A stretch of DNA of 64,000 bases from Stenotrophomonas sp. 169. Lineage in GTDB: Bacteria; Pseudomonadota; Gammaproteobacteria; Xanthomonadales; Xanthomonadaceae. Position numbers and translations under genes: made by a program. Each line of letters begins with the position of its first letter. Position 1 is the first letter of the stretch. Location of the stretch: NCBI RefSeq assembly GCF_014621775.1, contig NZ_CP061204.1, positions 2,004,501 to 2,068,500 of the forward strand, given 5' to 3'. Shown piece by piece: positions 43,568-52,598 of this stretch. Below the pieces are notes generated by a model. That model made no database searches. It was not told where the DNA came from and saw nothing but the letters and a program-made list of their open reading frames with translations.

Positions 43568-44724
43568 AGGAAGAGCCGCCTTGAGCCCGCACCAATCGCG
43601 CGCGCGCCGACGCCGACCAGCAGCAAGGCGATGGCCACCAGTACGAAGGCGACCACCAGGCTGCTCAGGTGCGCGACAAACCCGACCAGCGCCGGTCCGG
43701 CCAGGACGCCCGCATAGCCCAGCGTGGTCACCGCCGGAATCGCCAGGCTTTCCGGCATGGCCTTCTGGTTGCCGGCAAGGGTGAACAGCACAGGCGCGAT
43801 GTTCGCGCACCCCAGGCCCACCAACGCGTAGCCCGACAACGCCAGCGGCAGCGTGTCGGCGAACGTGGCCATCAACAGTCCCCCCGCGCCGAGTGCCGCC
43901 CCCGCCAGTACCGCGCGCAGGGCGCCCAGCCGGGCAACCACCCGGTCACCGAACAGGCGGGTGACGGTCATCGCCACCGAAAACACCAGGAAGCCGAGCC
44001 CCGCGCGACCTGCCGGCACCGCCTGCACTTCATGCAGGAACACCGCGCTCCAGTCCAGCATGACCCCTTCGCACAGGAAGGCGACGAAGCACAGGGCGCC
44101 GATCAGCAGCACCACCCCACGCGGGATGGCGAACATCGGCGCATCACCGGGGGCGCGCTCACGGCGCCAGTGCGGCGCGGCCAGCAGGATGACCACCCCC
44201 ATCACCGCAACCAGCAGGCAGGCGCCGACCCACGGCGCCGCACCCAGCGCAAGCAGCGCCGTCATCGCCGCTGCACCCACCGCGCCGCCGATGCTGTAGA
44301 ACGCGTGGAAGCCGGACATCATCGGCCGCTGCGCATCGCGCTCCACCATGACCGCCTGCATGTTCATGACGCAGTCGCAGGCCCCCACGCCCGCACCAAA
44401 CACAAACAACGCGCCAGCCAGCGCAAAGGCATTCGGTGCCACGGCGAGAAAGGGCAGCGCCAGGCAAGCCAATGCCAGCGTGGCCAACATCAGGGCGCGG
44501 CAGCCGAAACGCGCGGCCAACGCACCGGCGACCGGCATCGCCAGCAGCGAGCCTGCACCGAGGCAGAGCAGGGCGAGCCCCAGCGTGCCCTCGTCCAACC
44601 CCGTACGCATCTTGGCGAACGGCACCAGCGGTGCCCACGCCGCGATGGCGAAGCCGGGCAGGAAGAACACCGCGCGTGTAGCGTGCTGCTGGCGCAAGGC
44701 GGCAGGGCGGGACAGGTCGTTCAT
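43564..44724 (-). CDS. MFS transporter (YbjJ-like)
   Basis: A 386-residue major facilitator with twelve predicted hydrophobic segments. Segments such as LPGFAIAAWAPLVPFAKMRTGL, FGAGVGACDCVMNMQAVMVE and FHAFYSIGGAVGAAAMTALL resemble the YbjJ branch, often linked to sugars or drug-like compounds. The substrate is unknown. The gene follows a DeoR regulator by 22 bases, which suggests import of a sugar derivative under DeoR control. The stop codon lies inside a SMAG element. Confidence 0.85.
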   Translation of the reverse strand: MNDLSRPAALRQQHATRAVFFLPGFAIAAWAPLVPFAKMRTGLDEGTLGLALLCLGAGSLLAMPVAGALAARFGCRALMLATLALACLALPFLAVAPNAFALAGALFVFGAGVGACDCVMNMQAVMVERDAQRPMMSGFHAFYSIGGAVGAAAMTALLALGAAPWVGACLLVAVMGVVILLAAPHWRRERAPGDAPMFAIPRGVVLLIGALCFVAFLCEGVMLDWSAVFLHEVQAVPAGRAGLGFLVFSVAMTVTRLFGDRVVARLGALRAVLAGAALGAGGLLMATFADTLPLALSGYALVGLGCANIAPVLFTLAGNQKAMPESLAIPAVTTLGYAGVLAGPALVGFVAHLSSLVVAFVLVAIALLLVGVGARAIGAGSRRLFL

Positions 44725-44746
44725 CGTGACGTTTTCCAGGTAGGGG

Positions 44747-45532
44747 TCAGGCAGCGGTGTCAGGGCAGGGCAGGACCGCCACGCCACGCTGGCGCAGGCC
44801 GTCGATGAAGGCGGCAGGCGCATCGGCTTCGACCAGCACGGTGTCGACCTGATCACGCCGGCCGATACGGTGCGCGCCCACGGCACCCAGTTTTTCCGTC
44901 ATGGCCACCACCACGAAACGATCGCAGCAGCGCAGCAACGCGCGCTTGAAAGCGGCTTCCTCGCCGTCGATGGCCCACGTCTCCCCTTCGCTGTCCAGGG
45001 CGCAGGTACCGATGAAGCCCACATCGACCCGCAGCGTGGCCAACTGCTCCAGCGCCTGCGCTCCCAGCACTGCGCCGGAGCGCGCATCCAGGCGTCCTCC
45101 GATCAGGGTGACCTCGATGTCGCCGCGCCCCATCAGCGCCAGGGCGATGTCCGGCGCGTTGGTCACCACGCGCAAGGCGCGGTCACCGGGCAGGGCAGCC
45201 GCAATTGCGCTGTTGGTCGAGCCCGCATCCAGTGCGACGACGTTGCCGGGCTGCAGCAGGCTGACGGCGCTCAGCGCCAGCGCGTGTTTGCGTGACGACT
45301 GATGCTGCTGTCGCTCGGCCAGGGGCGGAAACGCCGGCGTCAGCGGCAATGCGCCGCCATGGACGCGACGGCACAGACCGCGTTGGTCCAGCTCACGCAG
45401 GTCGCGGCGGATGGAGTCTTCCGACACGCCGAAATGCGCGGCCAGTGGCGCGGCGAGCACGCGACCTTCGTCGCGCAACACGCGCAGGATGTAGTGCTGG
45501 CGTTCGCCCGGCAGCGCGTCGGCGCCGCTCAT
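44747..45532 (-). CDS. DeoR family transcriptional regulator
   Basis: A 261-residue repressor-like protein. The N-terminal HTH has RQHYILRVLRDEGRV and LAAHFGVSEDSIRRDLRELDQRGL. The C-terminal sensor domain has LDAGSTNSAIAAAL and IGTCALDSEGETWAID, a phosphosugar-binding ISOCOT fold. I start at the ATG at 45532. With the MFS gene it forms a small leftward operon; phased CGTGCA repeats about 130 bases upstream may be its operator. Confidence 0.9.
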   Translation of the reverse strand: MSGADALPGERQHYILRVLRDEGRVLAAPLAAHFGVSEDSIRRDLRELDQRGLCRRVHGGALPLTPAFPPLAERQQHQSSRKHALALSAVSLLQPGNVVALDAGSTNSAIAAALPGDRALRVVTNAPDIALALMGRGDIEVTLIGGRLDARSGAVLGAQALEQLATLRVDVGFIGTCALDSEGETWAIDGEEAAFKRALLRCCDRFVVVAMTEKLGAVGAHRIGRRDQVDTVLVEADAPAAFIDGLRQRGVAVLPCPDTAA

Positions 45533-45853
45533 CGGGCGGCGGCCGTCGTCGTCGACACCGTCCCGCCTCCGCCAGTGGGCAGGGAAACAATCAGCATAGG
45601 GAGAGGGTGCATGTGGCATCCAGGACATGGCAGGCACGTCATCCTATCCCATAAGCCGTAATTGCGTGCATGTTCGTGCAGCTTCGTGCAGTCGCCGCGC
45701 GCGCTCCTGCAGACGATGAACCCGGCGGCGACACGCGGCGCCGGCCGCACAGGCCTCTGCGCGGCGGGGATCAAGCGGCTCAGTCATGCCGTGTCGACGC
45801 GGCGGCGGTTAGCCTTGATCGCTATGCATGAAGAACGCAGGCAAGGTCAGGAC
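45533..45853. other. Intergenic region between divergent deoR-type gene and moaA
   Basis: About 320 bases with no convincing gene. It holds three phased CGTGCA repeats (45665-45690) and a weak FNR-like sequence near moaA. I do not see the conserved structure of a molybdenum cofactor riboswitch. Confidence 0.55.
45665..45690 (+). promoter_or_regulatory. Three CGTGCA repeats with a 10-bp period
   Basis: CGTGCA starts at 45665, 45675 and 45685, so all three lie on the same face of the helix. The last two read TTCGTGCA. DeoR-family regulators often bind short direct repeats spaced about one helical turn. The site lies in the intergenic region shared by the DeoR-type gene and moaA. Confidence 0.45.
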
Positions 45854-46873
45854 ATGGCGCAGCGCGCAGACACAGCAGCAGGATCAGCGGCGGCGCCGCC
45901 GCTCAGCGATGGCTTTGGCCGGCGCTTCCCGTACCTGCGTCTTTCGCTGACCGAAGCCTGCAATTTCAGCTGCAGCTATTGCCTGCCGGACGGCTACCAG
46001 GCCGATGGGCGTCCGCGCTTTCTCGCGCTGGACGAAATCGGCCGGTTGGTGCGCGCGTTCGCGGCGCTGGGCATGCACAAGATCCGGCTTACCGGCGGCG
46101 AGCCCAGCCTGCGCAAGGATCTCGATGCGATCATAGAAACCGTGGCGGCCGTGCCGGGTATCCGCAAGGTGGCGATCACCACCAACGGCACCCAGCTGCC
46201 GAGACGGCTGCCGGGATGGCACCGGGCGGGATTGACCGCGCTCAACGTCAGCATGGACAGCCTGCAGCGCGATCGCTTCAAGGCCATCACCGGTCACGAC
46301 CGGCTGCCCGAGATCCTGCAGGGGCTGCAGATGGCGCAGGCGCTGGAGCTGCCGTCGGTGAAACTCAACGCGGTGCTGCTGCGCGGCCTCAACGATGACG
46401 AGCTGCCGCAGTGGATGGACTTCCTGCGCGAGCGCCCGGTCAGCATCCGCTTCATCGAGCTGATGCGCACCGGCGACAACGAAGCCTATTTCGAACGCCA
46501 TCACCTGCGCGCCGATGTGATCATCGCGCAACTGCTGGCGGCAGGCTGGAGCGAACGGCCGCGTGGAGCCGATGCCGGCCCGGCGCGCGAGTTCGGCCAT
46601 CCGGGACATCGCGGAACGGTCGGCATCATCGCCCCGTACGCGCGTGATTTCTGCGCCGGCTGCAATCGCCTGCGGGTGACCGCGCGTGGCGACCTGCGGC
46701 TGTGCCTGTTCGGCGAATTCGGCGTGCCGCTGCGCCCGCTGCTGCAGTCCGACGACGATTTCGATGCCCTGCTGGCCCGCATCACCACCCAGCTCGGGTT
46801 GAAGGCGGCCGGACACGGATTGCACCAGGGCCAGACGGGGTTGATCCCGCACCTGGCCTCCATTGGAGGATGA
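45854..46873 (+). CDS. moaA: GTP 3',8-cyclase (radical SAM, molybdenum cofactor step 1)
   Basis: A 339-residue radical SAM enzyme that starts molybdopterin synthesis from GTP. The SAM cluster cysteines are C36, C40 and C43 in EACNFSCSYCLPDGY. The second Fe-S cluster is formed by CAGCNRL and the later LRLCLFGE. The C-terminal GG needed for activity is present (SIGG). AAGG seven bases upstream supports the ATG at 45854. It opens a tightly packed operon of eight genes for cofactor synthesis and molybdate uptake. Confidence 0.93.
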   Translation: MAQRADTAAGSAAAPPLSDGFGRRFPYLRLSLTEACNFSCSYCLPDGYQADGRPRFLALDEIGRLVRAFAALGMHKIRLTGGEPSLRKDLDAIIETVAAVPGIRKVAITTNGTQLPRRLPGWHRAGLTALNVSMDSLQRDRFKAITGHDRLPEILQGLQMAQALELPSVKLNAVLLRGLNDDELPQWMDFLRERPVSIRFIELMRTGDNEAYFERHHLRADVIIAQLLAAGWSERPRGADAGPAREFGHPGHRGTVGIIAPYARDFCAGCNRLRVTARGDLRLCLFGEFGVPLRPLLQSDDDFDALLARITTQLGLKAAGHGLHQGQTGLIPHLASIGG

Positions 46874-46881
46874 GAAAGACA

Positions 46882-47880
46882 ATGAGTGAGGACATGAGCG
46901 CGGCCTTCCACATGGCGGACGTGCGCGACAAGCGCGTCACCCGTCGTCGCGCGGTTGCCGTGGGTGAACTGCTTGCCGGGCCGGTGGCGTATCCGCTGAT
47001 CGTCGAGCGCCGCCTGCCCAAGGGCGACGCGCTGGTGATGGCCGAGATAGCCGGTCTGCAGGGCGCGAAGATGGCCTCGGCCTTGATGCCGCTGTGCCAC
47101 CCGCTGCCGCTGGAACTGGTACGTGTGCACTGCGCCGCCGTGCCCGAGCGCAACGCGATCCGGGTCTGGTGCGAATGTGCCAGCGAGGCGCGTACCGGCG
47201 TCGAGATGGAAGCGCTGGCGGGCGTCAACGCGGCGCTGCTGACCCTGTATGACCTGAGCAAGCCGGTCGAGCCTGCGCTGGAGATCAGCGGCATCCGCCT
47301 GTTGTTCAAGGAAGGCGGCAAACGCGGCCTGTGGGTCCACCCGCAGGGCATGGATGAGCGGGAAACCCAGCGCTATGCGCCGCGTGCGGCGTACCGGCTG
47401 GACGGTGCGCGCAGTGCGGTGTTGACCCTGAGCGATCGCGCCAGCGAGGGTCAGTACGAAGACCGGTCCGGCCCGATCCTGGTGGCGGGCCTGCAGGCGC
47501 TGGGCGCCGACGTGGTGGCCAGTGAGGTGCTTCCGGATGGAATCGAACCGCTTGCCGCGCAGGTGAGGGCGCTGGCCGACGCCGGTGTGCAGTTGTGTCT
47601 GTGCACGGGCGGTACCGGGCTGGGTCCGCGCGATCTTTCGCCGGAAGCGCTGCAGTCGCTGGGTGGACGGCCGGTTACCGGCTTGGCGCAGATGCTGCGC
47701 GCACTCAGTGCGCAGCACACGCCGACCGCGTGGCTGAGCCGTGCCGAGGTGGTGCAGGTGGGCGGCATGCTGGTCTTCGCCTTGCCCGGAAGCCCGCGCG
47801 CCGCGGCGCAATGCCTGGACATGCTGGCGCCGTTGCTCGGCCACGCGCTGGCGATGGTGCAGGGCGGGCCGCACCGATGA
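46882..47880 (+). CDS. moaCB: MoaC-MoaB fusion (cyclic pyranopterin phosphate synthase + adenylyltransferase-like)
   Basis: A 332-residue bifunctional protein. Residues 1-155 are MoaC (KGDALVMAEIAGLQGAKMAS, LMPLCHPLPLEL, GVEMEALAGVNAALLTLYDL), which makes cyclic pyranopterin monophosphate. Residues 170-332 are MoaB/MogA-like (LTLSDRASEGQYEDRSGP, CTGGTGLGPRDLSPEAL), which adenylates molybdopterin. In E. coli these are separate genes. The start at 46882 has GGAGG upstream; an ATG at 46870 is an alternative. Confidence 0.93.
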   Translation: MSEDMSAAFHMADVRDKRVTRRRAVAVGELLAGPVAYPLIVERRLPKGDALVMAEIAGLQGAKMASALMPLCHPLPLELVRVHCAAVPERNAIRVWCECASEARTGVEMEALAGVNAALLTLYDLSKPVEPALEISGIRLLFKEGGKRGLWVHPQGMDERETQRYAPRAAYRLDGARSAVLTLSDRASEGQYEDRSGPILVAGLQALGADVVASEVLPDGIEPLAAQVRALADAGVQLCLCTGGTGLGPRDLSPEALQSLGGRPVTGLAQMLRALSAQHTPTAWLSRAEVVQVGGMLVFALPGSPRAAAQCLDMLAPLLGHALAMVQGGPHR

Positions 47881-49148
47881 TCCCTTATGACCACGCCGTG
47901 CGGCTGGTACGCGATGCCGCCGGGCTGCAGCGCGCCGAAACGGTGTCGGTGGCAGCGTCCACCGGCCGGGTGCTGGCAGACGCCGTCCGCAGTGGGCAAT
48001 GCCTTCCACCGTTCGACAACTCGGCCATGGATGGGTTCGCGCTTCGATTGGCCGGCGATGCCGCCGATCAGGGCGCCGAGTTCGATATCCGTGGCTGGCA
48101 GGCGGCGGGCGATGACGGCGCGGTCGCCGACGCGGGGGCCTGGGAGATCATGACCGGTGCCCGGCTGCCGGAGGGGCTGGACAGCGTGGTGCCGATCGAA
48201 GACGTAGAGGTACTGCAGACAGCGGACGGTCGCCCCACGCGGATCCGCCTGCGCGCGGTCGTGACGCCCGGCCAGTTCGTGCGCCGCCGTGGCCAGGACG
48301 TGGCGACCGGCGAGCAGATTCTGGCGGGCGGCACACTGCTCGATACCAACGCGGTGACGCTGCTGCACGCGATCGGCATCGGTACGGTGAGCGTGCGGGC
48401 ACGGCCCCGTGTGGCCATCATCGCCACCGGTAAAGAGCTGGTCAGCGATGCGGCACAGGCACTCCAGTCCGGCCAGATCCGCGACAGCAACCGGCCGTAT
48501 CTGGTTGCCAGGCTCGCTGCGGCGGGTGCCGAGGTGGTTGCCGACGTCGTAGTGGGCGATGAGGTGGAACGCTTCAACCGGGCCCTGGACGAGGCGCTGG
48601 CCGCGGGGGCACAGATCGTGTTGAGCACCGGCGCGGTATCGGCCGGTCGCTACGATTTCATCCCCGATGCCCTGCGTGCGCACGGCGCCCAGATCGTGTT
48701 CCACAAGGTGGCGGTCAGGCCCGGCAAACCGTTGCTGTTCGCCGTGCTGGCGGACGGCACGGCGTACTTCGGCCTGCCCGGCAATCCGGCGTCGACCGCC
48801 GTCGGTCAGCGGTTCTTCGTCGAGCCGATGCTGCGCCGCATGCTGGGCCTGGTGGATGAGCAGGGCGTGCAGGTGGCACTGGCCACCGACACGGCCACGC
48901 CGCCCGGGCTGCGCTTCCACACGCGTGCTGTCATCCAGGCAGATGCCAGCGGGCGGCTGACGGCACGGCCGTTGGCGGGCCAGGAATCGTTCCGGCTGCA
49001 GGCGACGGTACAGGCAACGGGCTGGGCAGTGCTGGACGGGGCGGGCGAGCAGGCCGCGGCGGGCAGCGCGGTGCAGGTATTCAGTTGGGGGCATGCCGAC
49101 GCGCTGCGGTTTGCAGCGTACGTGCCTGCCCCGCAGGAGATCACATGA
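47877..49148 (+). CDS. moeA: Molybdopterin molybdotransferase
   Basis: A 423-residue enzyme that inserts molybdate into adenylated molybdopterin. The N-terminal QCLPPFDNSAMDGFALR, EIMTGARLPEGLDSVVPIE and the later IATGKELV, STGAVSAGRYDF and GLPGNPAST segments are typical of MoeA. Its start overlaps the moaCB stop codon (ATGA) and its stop overlaps moaD. Confidence 0.95.
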   Translation: MIPYDHAVRLVRDAAGLQRAETVSVAASTGRVLADAVRSGQCLPPFDNSAMDGFALRLAGDAADQGAEFDIRGWQAAGDDGAVADAGAWEIMTGARLPEGLDSVVPIEDVEVLQTADGRPTRIRLRAVVTPGQFVRRRGQDVATGEQILAGGTLLDTNAVTLLHAIGIGTVSVRARPRVAIIATGKELVSDAAQALQSGQIRDSNRPYLVARLAAAGAEVVADVVVGDEVERFNRALDEALAAGAQIVLSTGAVSAGRYDFIPDALRAHGAQIVFHKVAVRPGKPLLFAVLADGTAYFGLPGNPASTAVGQRFFVEPMLRRMLGLVDEQGVQVALATDTATPPGLRFHTRAVIQADASGRLTARPLAGQESFRLQATVQATGWAVLDGAGEQAAAGSAVQVFSWGHADALRFAAYVPAPQEIT

Positions 49149-49405
49149 GAGAAATGACCGTGCAGTTGTTTGGCGCATTTTCGGAACTGGATGCGGCGCG
49201 GGAGATCCGGCTGCAGGTCAGCGGCGACCGGGTGGCTGACCTGCGCAGCGCGCTGCGCGATCTGTTGCCGACGCGCTGGCCGGCGTTCCGTGCGGGGCTG
49301 CTGGAGTATTCGGCCTTCGCCGATCAGCAGCGCGTGCTGCGTGACCAGGATGCGCTGCCTGAGGATGGCCGGGTGGCGATCCTGCCACCGGTCAGTGGAG
49401 GCTGA
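49145..49405 (+). CDS. moaD: Molybdopterin synthase small subunit
   Basis: An 86-residue ubiquitin-fold protein with the C-terminal double glycine (PPVSGG) that is turned into a thiocarboxylate to donate sulfur. It starts with a four-base overlap with moeA and is followed two bases later by moaE, its partner. Confidence 0.92.
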   Translation: MREMTVQLFGAFSELDAAREIRLQVSGDRVADLRSALRDLLPTRWPAFRAGLLEYSAFADQQRVLRDQDALPEDGRVAILPPVSGG

Positions 49406-49407
49406 GC

Positions 49408-49929
49408 ATGCAGCGACAGGACACCTGGAAGATCGTCGAGCGCGAACGCGGTGCGATTGATCCGGCGGAGGGTATCGGCTTCGTCTCCGATCCCGGTTTT
49501 GGTGGCATCGATGTCTTCATCGGCAAGGTGCGCGATCTGAATCATGGACGCGCGGTGCTGGGCATCAGCTATGACCTGTTCGATCCGCTGGTGCTGGCCG
49601 AGTTCGAGCGCCTGGTGGCCGAGGTGCGCGCTGCCCACGGGCCGCTGCTGAAGCTGTATGTCGCCCATGCCAAGGGCCGCCTCGCGGTGGGCGACGTCGC
49701 GGTGGTGGTGGCCGCAGGAAGCCCGCATCGCGACGAGGCCTTCAAGGCATGCCGTGCGCTGATCGAAGCGGTGAAGCACCGCAGCCCGATCTGGAAACAG
49801 GAACACTACGAGGGAGGCGACAGTGTCTGGAGCGAAGGCTGCTCGCTGTGCGAACTTGGTCATGAACCGGCGACGACCGGTGCCCTCACCGCAGACGCCG
49901 CCGCAGCAACCGCTGCGCGCGGGCCTTGA
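49408..49929 (+). CDS. moaE: Molybdopterin synthase catalytic subunit
   Basis: A 173-residue protein with the MoaE signature segments GKVRDLNHG, VGDVAVVVAAGSPHRDEAF and VKHRSPIWKQEHY, the last carrying the active-site lysines. It converts cyclic pyranopterin monophosphate to molybdopterin with MoaD. The C-terminal tail is about 20 residues longer than in E. coli and Ala-rich. Confidence 0.94.
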   Translation: MQRQDTWKIVERERGAIDPAEGIGFVSDPGFGGIDVFIGKVRDLNHGRAVLGISYDLFDPLVLAEFERLVAEVRAAHGPLLKLYVAHAKGRLAVGDVAVVVAAGSPHRDEAFKACRALIEAVKHRSPIWKQEHYEGGDSVWSEGCSLCELGHEPATTGALTADAAAATAARGP

Positions 49930-49954
49930 TACCCGCATGCTGCAGGAGCCCCGC

Positions 49955-50695
49955 ATGAAAACCCTGATCGCGACGTTGCTGCTGCTGGCCAGTGCGCCGT
50001 TGGCGGCGGCCGACCTCACTGTATCGGCTGCCTCCAGCCTGACCGAAAGCTTCCGCGAGATCGCCGGCGCGTACGAGAAGGCGCATACCGGCAGCAAGGT
50101 GGACCTGAACTTCGCCGCGTCCGGCGTGCTGCTGCAGCAGATTGTGCGCGGCGCGCCGGTGGATGTATTCGCCTCCGCCGATGAAGCCACGATGGACAAG
50201 GCCTTGCAGGGGGGCGAGGTGGACGCCGGTACGCGCCAAGTGTTCGCGCGCAACGCCCTGTGGGTGATCGTGCCGACCCGCAGCACGGCGCGCCTGACCG
50301 GCCTGCCATCGCTGGCGAAGCCCGCGGTGAAGCGTATCGCGGTCGGCAATCCGGACAGCGTGCCGGTCGGCAGCTATGCGCGGAGCGCGCTGCAGGCAGC
50401 GGGGCTGTGGCCCGCGGTGCAGGCCAAGGCGATCACCACGCAGAACGTGCGGCAGTCTCTGGATTACGTGTCGCGCGGCGAAGTGGATGCCGGGTTCGTC
50501 TATGCCACCGATGCGCAGGCCATGCCGGACCGGGTGAAGCGCGCCTTCGAGGTGCCGGTCAAGGGCGGGATCACCTATCCGCTGGCAGTGGTGAAGGCCA
50601 GTGGCAAGCGTGACGAGGCACTCCGGTTCATCGCCTTCGTGCGTTCGCCCCAGGGCGTGGATATCCTGCGCCGGCACGGCTTCAGCACGCCCTGA
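49955..50695 (+). CDS. modA: Molybdate ABC transporter substrate-binding protein
   Basis: A 246-residue periplasmic protein with a signal peptide (TLIATLLLLASAPLAAA). The binding motifs LTVSAASSLTES, LNFAASGVLLQQI and VDVFASADEATMD are typical of ModA. GGAG precedes the ATG at 49955. The stop codon abuts the modB start. Confidence 0.95.
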   Translation: MKTLIATLLLLASAPLAAADLTVSAASSLTESFREIAGAYEKAHTGSKVDLNFAASGVLLQQIVRGAPVDVFASADEATMDKALQGGEVDAGTRQVFARNALWVIVPTRSTARLTGLPSLAKPAVKRIAVGNPDSVPVGSYARSALQAAGLWPAVQAKAITTQNVRQSLDYVSRGEVDAGFVYATDAQAMPDRVKRAFEVPVKGGITYPLAVVKASGKRDEALRFIAFVRSPQGVDILRRHGFSTP

Positions 50696-51382
50696 ATGAT
50701 CGACCTGGACTGGAGTGCGCTGGGCCTGTCGCTGAAGGTTGCAGGCTGGGCGACCGCGATCAACCTCTTCCTCGGCGTGGGCCTGGGGTGGCTGCTGGCG
50801 CGCCGCCGTTTCTTCGGCCGCGAACTGCTGGACACCGTGTTGACCCTGCCCATGGTGCTGCCACCGACCGTGCTCGGCTATTACCTGCTGGTGCTGATCG
50901 GCCGCAACGGGCCGCTGGGTGGCTGGCTGCAATCGACCTTCGGCATCAACCTCGTGTTCACCTGGCAGGCGGCGGTGATCGCCGCGGCCGTTGCCGCGCT
51001 GCCGCTGGTGTTCAAGCCAGCGCGGGCGGCCTTTGAGGGAGTCGACGGGCAGCTGGAGCAGGCCGCACGCACGCTCGGCGCAAGCGAGGCAGCCGTGTTC
51101 TTCCGGATCACCCTGCCACTGGCGTGGCGCGGCATCCTCGCCGGGCTGCTGCTGGCGTTCGCCCGTGCAATGGGGGAATTCGGCGCCACCATCATGATCG
51201 CCGGCAGCATTCCGGGTCGCACCCAGACCCTGTCCATTTCAATCTACGAAGCCGTGCAGGCCGGACAGGATGGCCGTGCGAACGCACTGGTGCTGTTGAC
51301 GTCGGTGGTGTGCATTGTCGTGCTGCTGCTGGCAGCGCGGCTGGTGGGCAGCCGTCGGCAGGAGATGCGTGATGTGGCTTGA
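50696..51382 (+). CDS. modB: Molybdate ABC transporter permease
   Basis: A 228-residue inner-membrane permease with about five helices. The EAA loop is present as EQAARTLGASEAAVFFRITL, and LPMVLPPTVLGYYLLVLIG is a typical ModB segment. The gene starts immediately after modA and overlaps modC by 11 bases. Confidence 0.95.
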   Translation: MIDLDWSALGLSLKVAGWATAINLFLGVGLGWLLARRRFFGRELLDTVLTLPMVLPPTVLGYYLLVLIGRNGPLGGWLQSTFGINLVFTWQAAVIAAAVAALPLVFKPARAAFEGVDGQLEQAARTLGASEAAVFFRITLPLAWRGILAGLLLAFARAMGEFGATIMIAGSIPGRTQTLSISIYEAVQAGQDGRANALVLLTSVVCIVVLLLAARLVGSRRQEMRDVA

Positions 51383-52040
51383 GGCGGACATCCAGCGCCA
51401 CCTGCAGTCGGCCGGGCAGCATTTCCACCTGCAGGTGAAGGTGCAGGCCAGCGAGCGGCAGCTGGTGCTGTTCGGACCGTCCGGTGCGGGCAAGAGCCTG
51501 ACGCTGAAGGCGATCGCCGGCCTGCTGCGGCCCGACGCCGGACGCATCGTGCTCGATGGGCAGGTGGTGTTCGATGCGGCCGCATCGATCTGCCTGCCGG
51601 CCCGCGAGCGCCGCCTGGGCTACGTGTTCCAGGACTATGCGCTGTTTCCCCATCTCACCGTGCGCCAGAACGTCGCCTTCGGGCTCCAGCGTGGCTGGTT
51701 GAACCCGCGCCGCAGTACCCGCGATGCCGACGTTGCGCATTGGTTGCGCCTGCTGCGGATAGAGCGGCTGGGCGATCTGTATCCGGCGCAGGTGTCCGGC
51801 GGGCAGCGGCAGCGGATCGCGCTGGCGCGTGCACTGGTCACCCGGCCACGCGCCTTGTTGCTGGACGAACCGTTCGCGGCCCTGGACCACGACCTGCGCG
51901 ACCACCTGCGCAGTGAACTGAAGAGCGTGCTGGCGCAGACCGGCATTCCGCTCCTGCTGATCAGCCACGATCCCCAGGATGTTGCGATGTTCGGGCAGCA
52001 GGTCGTGCACCTGGCAGACGGCTCGGTCACCGCTGACTGA
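51372..52040 (+). CDS. modC: Molybdate ABC transporter ATP-binding protein
   Basis: A 222-residue ATPase. Walker A is GPSGAGKS (35-42), the Q-loop is VFQDYALFPHL, the signature VSGGQRQR, and Walker B LLLDEPFAALD. It lacks the C-terminal MOP/regulatory domain found in longer ModC proteins. It closes the moa-moe-mod operon. Confidence 0.94.
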   Translation: MWLEADIQRHLQSAGQHFHLQVKVQASERQLVLFGPSGAGKSLTLKAIAGLLRPDAGRIVLDGQVVFDAAASICLPARERRLGYVFQDYALFPHLTVRQNVAFGLQRGWLNPRRSTRDADVAHWLRLLRIERLGDLYPAQVSGGQRQRIALARALVTRPRALLLDEPFAALDHDLRDHLRSELKSVLAQTGIPLLLISHDPQDVAMFGQQVVHLADGSVTAD

Positions 52041-52115
52041 GCCCGGCGCGTGCACGGCGCGCGCACATCCGTTGCTCTAGAACACCTGCATCACCAAGGT
52101 GCGGGAGCGATACAC

Positions 52116-52598
52116 GTGGACGATCTGTGGCACCTGACGATGCCGTGGTGGGAGTTCATTCTGCGTGCCGTGGCGGTCTACGTGGTGGTGCTGCTGATGA
52201 CCCGGTTGAGCGGCAAACGCTCGCTCGGCCAGTCGACCGCGTTCGATGTACTGGTGATCGTGCTGCTCGGCAACGCCGTGCAGAACTCGCTGATCGGCGA
52301 AGACAGCTCACTGCTGGGGGGATTGATCCTCGCGGCCACGTTGTTGTCACTGAACTGGCTGGTCGGCTTCGCGACCGCACGCAGCCGCGGGCTGGACCGG
52401 CTGGTCGAGGGCGCCCCCGTGGTGCTGGTACGCAACGGCCAGGTGTTCTGGAATCAGCTCAAGCACAGCAACCTGTCACCGGCCGACCTGGATGTGGCGA
52501 TGCGCGCGCAGGGGTGTCGCGCGCATGCGGACATCGAACTGGCGATGTTGGAAACGTCGGGCAAGATCAGCATCACCACCTATCGTGACGACGCGTGA
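52116..52598 (+). CDS. DUF421 (YetF-like) membrane protein
   Basis: A 160-residue protein from the GTG at 52116, supported by GGGAG eight bases upstream; a longer GTG start at 52050 lacks a site. The N-terminal half has three membrane helices, with LLMTRLSGKRSLGQSTAFDV and VLLGNAVQNSLIGEDSSL between them, both typical of the family. The C-terminal cytoplasmic domain contains PVVLVRNGQVFWNQLKHSNL. Members often occur near stress genes; no biochemical function is known. Confidence 0.82.
   Translation: MDDLWHLTMPWWEFILRAVAVYVVVLLMTRLSGKRSLGQSTAFDVLVIVLLGNAVQNSLIGEDSSLLGGLILAATLLSLNWLVGFATARSRGLDRLVEGAPVVLVRNGQVFWNQLKHSNLSPADLDVAMRAQGCRAHADIELAMLETSGKISITTYRDDA

Noticed and set aside
45815..45828. 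A possible FNR site (TTGATCGCTATGCA) before moaA
   Set aside because: The right half deviates at two positions from TTGAT-N4-ATCAA; too weak to call.
45533..45853. A molybdenum cofactor riboswitch upstream of moaA
   Set aside because: I could not see the conserved paired elements of that RNA; no claim is possible without a covariance search.
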